A DNA stretch of 37,785 bases from NCBI GenBank assembly GCA_027491935.1, contig JAOZGB010000009.1, positions 1 to 37,785 of the forward strand, written 5' to 3'. Positions 35,407-37,785 of the stretch are shown in pieces. The position numbers and the translations under genes were made by a program. This DNA is from Thermoproteota archaeon (GTDB lineage: Archaea; Korarchaeota; Korarchaeia; Korarchaeales; JAOZGB01). Below the pieces are notes generated by a model. That model was not told where the DNA came from, did no database searches, and saw only the letters and a program-made list of their open reading frames with translations. Numbering within the stretch: position 1 is the first letter of the stretch; every line of letters begins with the position of its first letter.

Positions 35407-37785
35407 GTGGGTGCCAAGTGGTTAAGCATAATCGGACTGTCGTCCGCATTTCTACTTATCACGGCGAGTTTTAGTGTCAAAACAAGTTTTACCTCTAATG
35501 GGAAGGTTGCAGTCATTCTGGCGGTAAATCAGTATGATCCAAACGCCCTTCTATATTCAAGTATATATGCTCCGCTCTCTGTTCATGAAGGCTATACTCC
35601 TATCCTCCTAACCGGAGAAGACCGTCTTGACCGATCCATTAGAAACTTTCTGGAATACTATGACCCTGAACTTATAATTGCAGTCAACTGCCCATCAAAC
35701 ATCATCAATACACTTTCAAAAATCACGTCTGTCCAAGATGAAAAGTATAGTACTCCTGGGGAGGCCTCCGTATCATTAGCGCTGGAAGGCTGGAGCAAAC
35801 CTGAAACAGTGGTGATAACAATGCCGGAGGATGCCGTTGAAGCCTCGACGATAGCTTCAACATTAAACGCGCCTCTCATACTATACTCAGACGAGGCGAT
35901 ATCCCAAATTTCACAGTGGAATGCAACAGTCTACGCCTACAATTTTAAGCCCTCAGGAATCCCTTCCAAATACATCCCGGAAGATAGGTATCTAGATTTC
36001 TTTATAGGGGTTGACGGGATCGACTACATTGTAGTCGCCGATTTTGAAGACGCAAACTCCGCATACGGACGCCTATCCATAGTAAGCCCTCTTATAGCGG
36101 CAATCCACAATGCACCAATAGTATCTATAAACTCGGCGGAGAATTTAATCCTAAGCTACGATGTGGAGTACGTCGCAGTCTGCGGCGGTCTGGACACCTT
36201 CCCACTTGTCGAAAACGGGTATCACCTAGCGTGGCACGACTACCCATTCTATGAAAACGCACTACAGGAGCCACTCGAGATACTTGACTCTGACAAGTAC
36301 GTCGACGTCGCTGTGGGCAGAATCATAGGCGAAAACCCGTACGCCGCCTCAGCGCTTATAGGCAGGACCTGGACCTACCATGAAAAAGGCGTCATAAAAG
36401 ACTCTCTCGGGGTATACAGCATATACTCAGGCTTAGACGAGCTTGCCGACGGATATATCAACGCGCTTTCAGCAGCCGATATCTGGGCAGATGCCATGGG
36501 AGGCGAATCCCACCATAGTATCGGCGAATCAGCCTCCTCAATACTGGGTAAAATGCCCGGGAAAGGTTTAATAATGCTCGTCGGACACGGAGACTACGGC
36601 ACAATAACAACAGCATCCGGAGTCATAGATCCGCAGGCTATAAGTAATACCGTACTCACCTCGCCGATAATACTCTCCTCCTCATGCCATTTCATGGCAG
36701 ACCTAGCCACACCGTCAGGCTCTCTATCACTTTCCATGGTTTCATCCGGAGCTGTAGCAGTAATAGGTGCAGCAACTCTCCAGGAAAGCGAGGCAGCCTT
36801 CTTCCACTTTGTAAACCTTGTATCACTAATCGCCTATAACGGTCTAAGCATAGGAGAGGCGTCGAAGATGGTTAAAAACATGCTCTTACTCTCAACGAGA
36901 GGTCTACCCTACACATGGGTCGAAAACGTGGCAGGAGGCTCGAACACAGCGTCAACCTCCCTAGGGCAAATCCTGATCGGAGATCCAGCATTCACCCCCT
37001 GCCCCAAGCCCAAGTCTAAGATATACACATCCTTTAAATGGGGGAGAGCCGGATACGCAACCGTTGAAGACCTAACCATAGAAGGAGGAATCACCCTAGA
37101 CGTTTTAGGAGAATACACGAGGGATATACCTGAAAATGAGATAGACGAGTTCAACTTCAACACAATATTACATCTCAGCCTGGTGAGAGGGCTGGGCGTG
37201 TCACCAAGGCTCAACGAGCACGAGGGAATAGCTGATGTACCACCCCACCTCTACATCGAGCTCGAACTACCAAGGGGAGACCTCCACATTAAACATTGTA
37301 AAGATGCAGAACTACTCTACGACAAGTCCAAAAACAATGGGAAAACAATCCTACACATATCCCTAACAGTCAGAGGGCCGAACCCATCGTTCTCCGTAGA
37401 GTACAAGGTGAAACCCGTGAAAATATCAGACTCAATCCGGGAAGCTCAGTACTACCAGGTATATACATCCGCGTACGGGCCAGACATGGGATACGCAACT
37501 ATGCTCCTTGAATCTCTAGGCGTTAAATCCACATTAACAGCTGTAAACCCATACTACACTCTGATAGTAGGCGGCCCGCTGGCGAACCAAATGGCAGACG
37601 AATATAACAAGTGGATAGGGCTGTCCTTCACAATATCAGAAGGTAGGGTCACCCTAAACCTAGAAGGGCTAGGGAACTATACAGGAGTAAGCAGCTTCGG
37701 CTTTGTAGACTATGCAGCAATAATAAACCTTGTAGACGACGGCAGAAAAATCCTACTAATAGAAGGGTGCACAAGATATGGAACC
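35407..37785 (+). CDS. Secreted gingipain (C25)-like cysteine peptidase / surface protein, partial (open at window end)
   Basis: GTG start; signal-like KWLSIIGLSSAFLLITASFSV; 793 codons without stop; VAVGRIIGENPYAASALIGRTWTY, IMLVGHGDYGTI (His), ILSSSCHFMADLATPSGSLSLSMVSSGAVAVIGAA (Cys). Absent from the ORF track. Confidence 0.75.
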   Translation, partial: MGAKWLSIIGLSSAFLLITASFSVKTSFTSNGKVAVILAVNQYDPNALLYSSIYAPLSVHEGYTPILLTGEDRLDRSIRNFLEYYDPELIIAVNCPSNIINTLSKITSVQDEKYSTPGEASVSLALEGWSKPETVVITMPEDAVEASTIASTLNAPLILYSDEAISQISQWNATVYAYNFKPSGIPSKYIPEDRYLDFFIGVDGIDYIVVADFEDANSAYGRLSIVSPLIAAIHNAPIVSINSAENLILSYDVEYVAVCGGLDTFPLVENGYHLAWHDYPFYENALQEPLEILDSDKYVDVAVGRIIGENPYAASALIGRTWTYHEKGVIKDSLGVYSIYSGLDELADGYINALSAADIWADAMGGESHHSIGESASSILGKMPGKGLIMLVGHGDYGTITTASGVIDPQAISNTVLTSPIILSSSCHFMADLATPSGSLSLSMVSSGAVAVIGAATLQESEAAFFHFVNLVSLIAYNGLSIGEASKMVKNMLLLSTRGLPYTWVENVAGGSNTASTSLGQILIGDPAFTPCPKPKSKIYTSFKWGRAGYATVEDLTIEGGITLDVLGEYTRDIPENEIDEFNFNTILHLSLVRGLGVSPRLNEHEGIADVPPHLYIELELPRGDLHIKHCKDAELLYDKSKNNGKTILHISLTVRGPNPSFSVEYKVKPVKISDSIREAQYYQVYTSAYGPDMGYATMLLESLGVKSTLTAVNPYYTLIVGGPLANQMADEYNKWIGLSFTISEGRVTLNLEGLGNYTGVSSFGFVDYAAIINLVDDGRKILLIEGCTRYGT

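Overview
This is an archaeal chromosomal window. The evidence is stomatin/NfeD, XPB-Bax1, DUF1512, archaemetzincin, cDPG-synthetase-like COG2403, AlaX and PDO families, plus AT-rich TATA-type promoters. About 40 protein-coding genes and one tRNA are tightly packed. Mostly it is conserved archaeal housekeeping: a TyrRS fragment, an XPD-like helicase, PiT/DUF47 phosphate uptake, NadE, TrxB/PDO/thioredoxin, RNase HIII-like protein, XPB/Bax1, KptA, AOR, a TauE-like permease, a DNA methyltransferase and a ferredoxin. Points worth a second look: (1) a ~156-aa mini-intein inside the P-loop of a ParA/MinD-like ATPase whose spliced P-loop lacks the usual lysine, translationally coupled to a small coiled-coil ORF; (2) a perfect 29-bp tandem duplication that frameshifts the XPB C-terminus and makes it overlap Bax1; (3) a ZIP transporter split by an apparent 1-nt frameshift; (4) a PaaK-like ligase / aldehyde dehydrogenase / SCP2-like operon resembling a LuxE/LuxC-type acyl reductase layout; (5) an aldolase-AOR operon next to an Lrp-family regulator with a Cys-rich tail and a 17-bp inverted repeat between its TATA box and start codon; (6) an 18-bp palindrome between two divergent genes; (7) a large secreted gingipain (C25)-like protein running off the window end, absent from the ORF track; (8) an unlisted 41-aa Cys-rich ORF; (9) systematic 3' overlaps at convergent gene pairs. 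No CRISPR array, transposase or rRNA was seen. All family calls come from reading motifs, with no database search.
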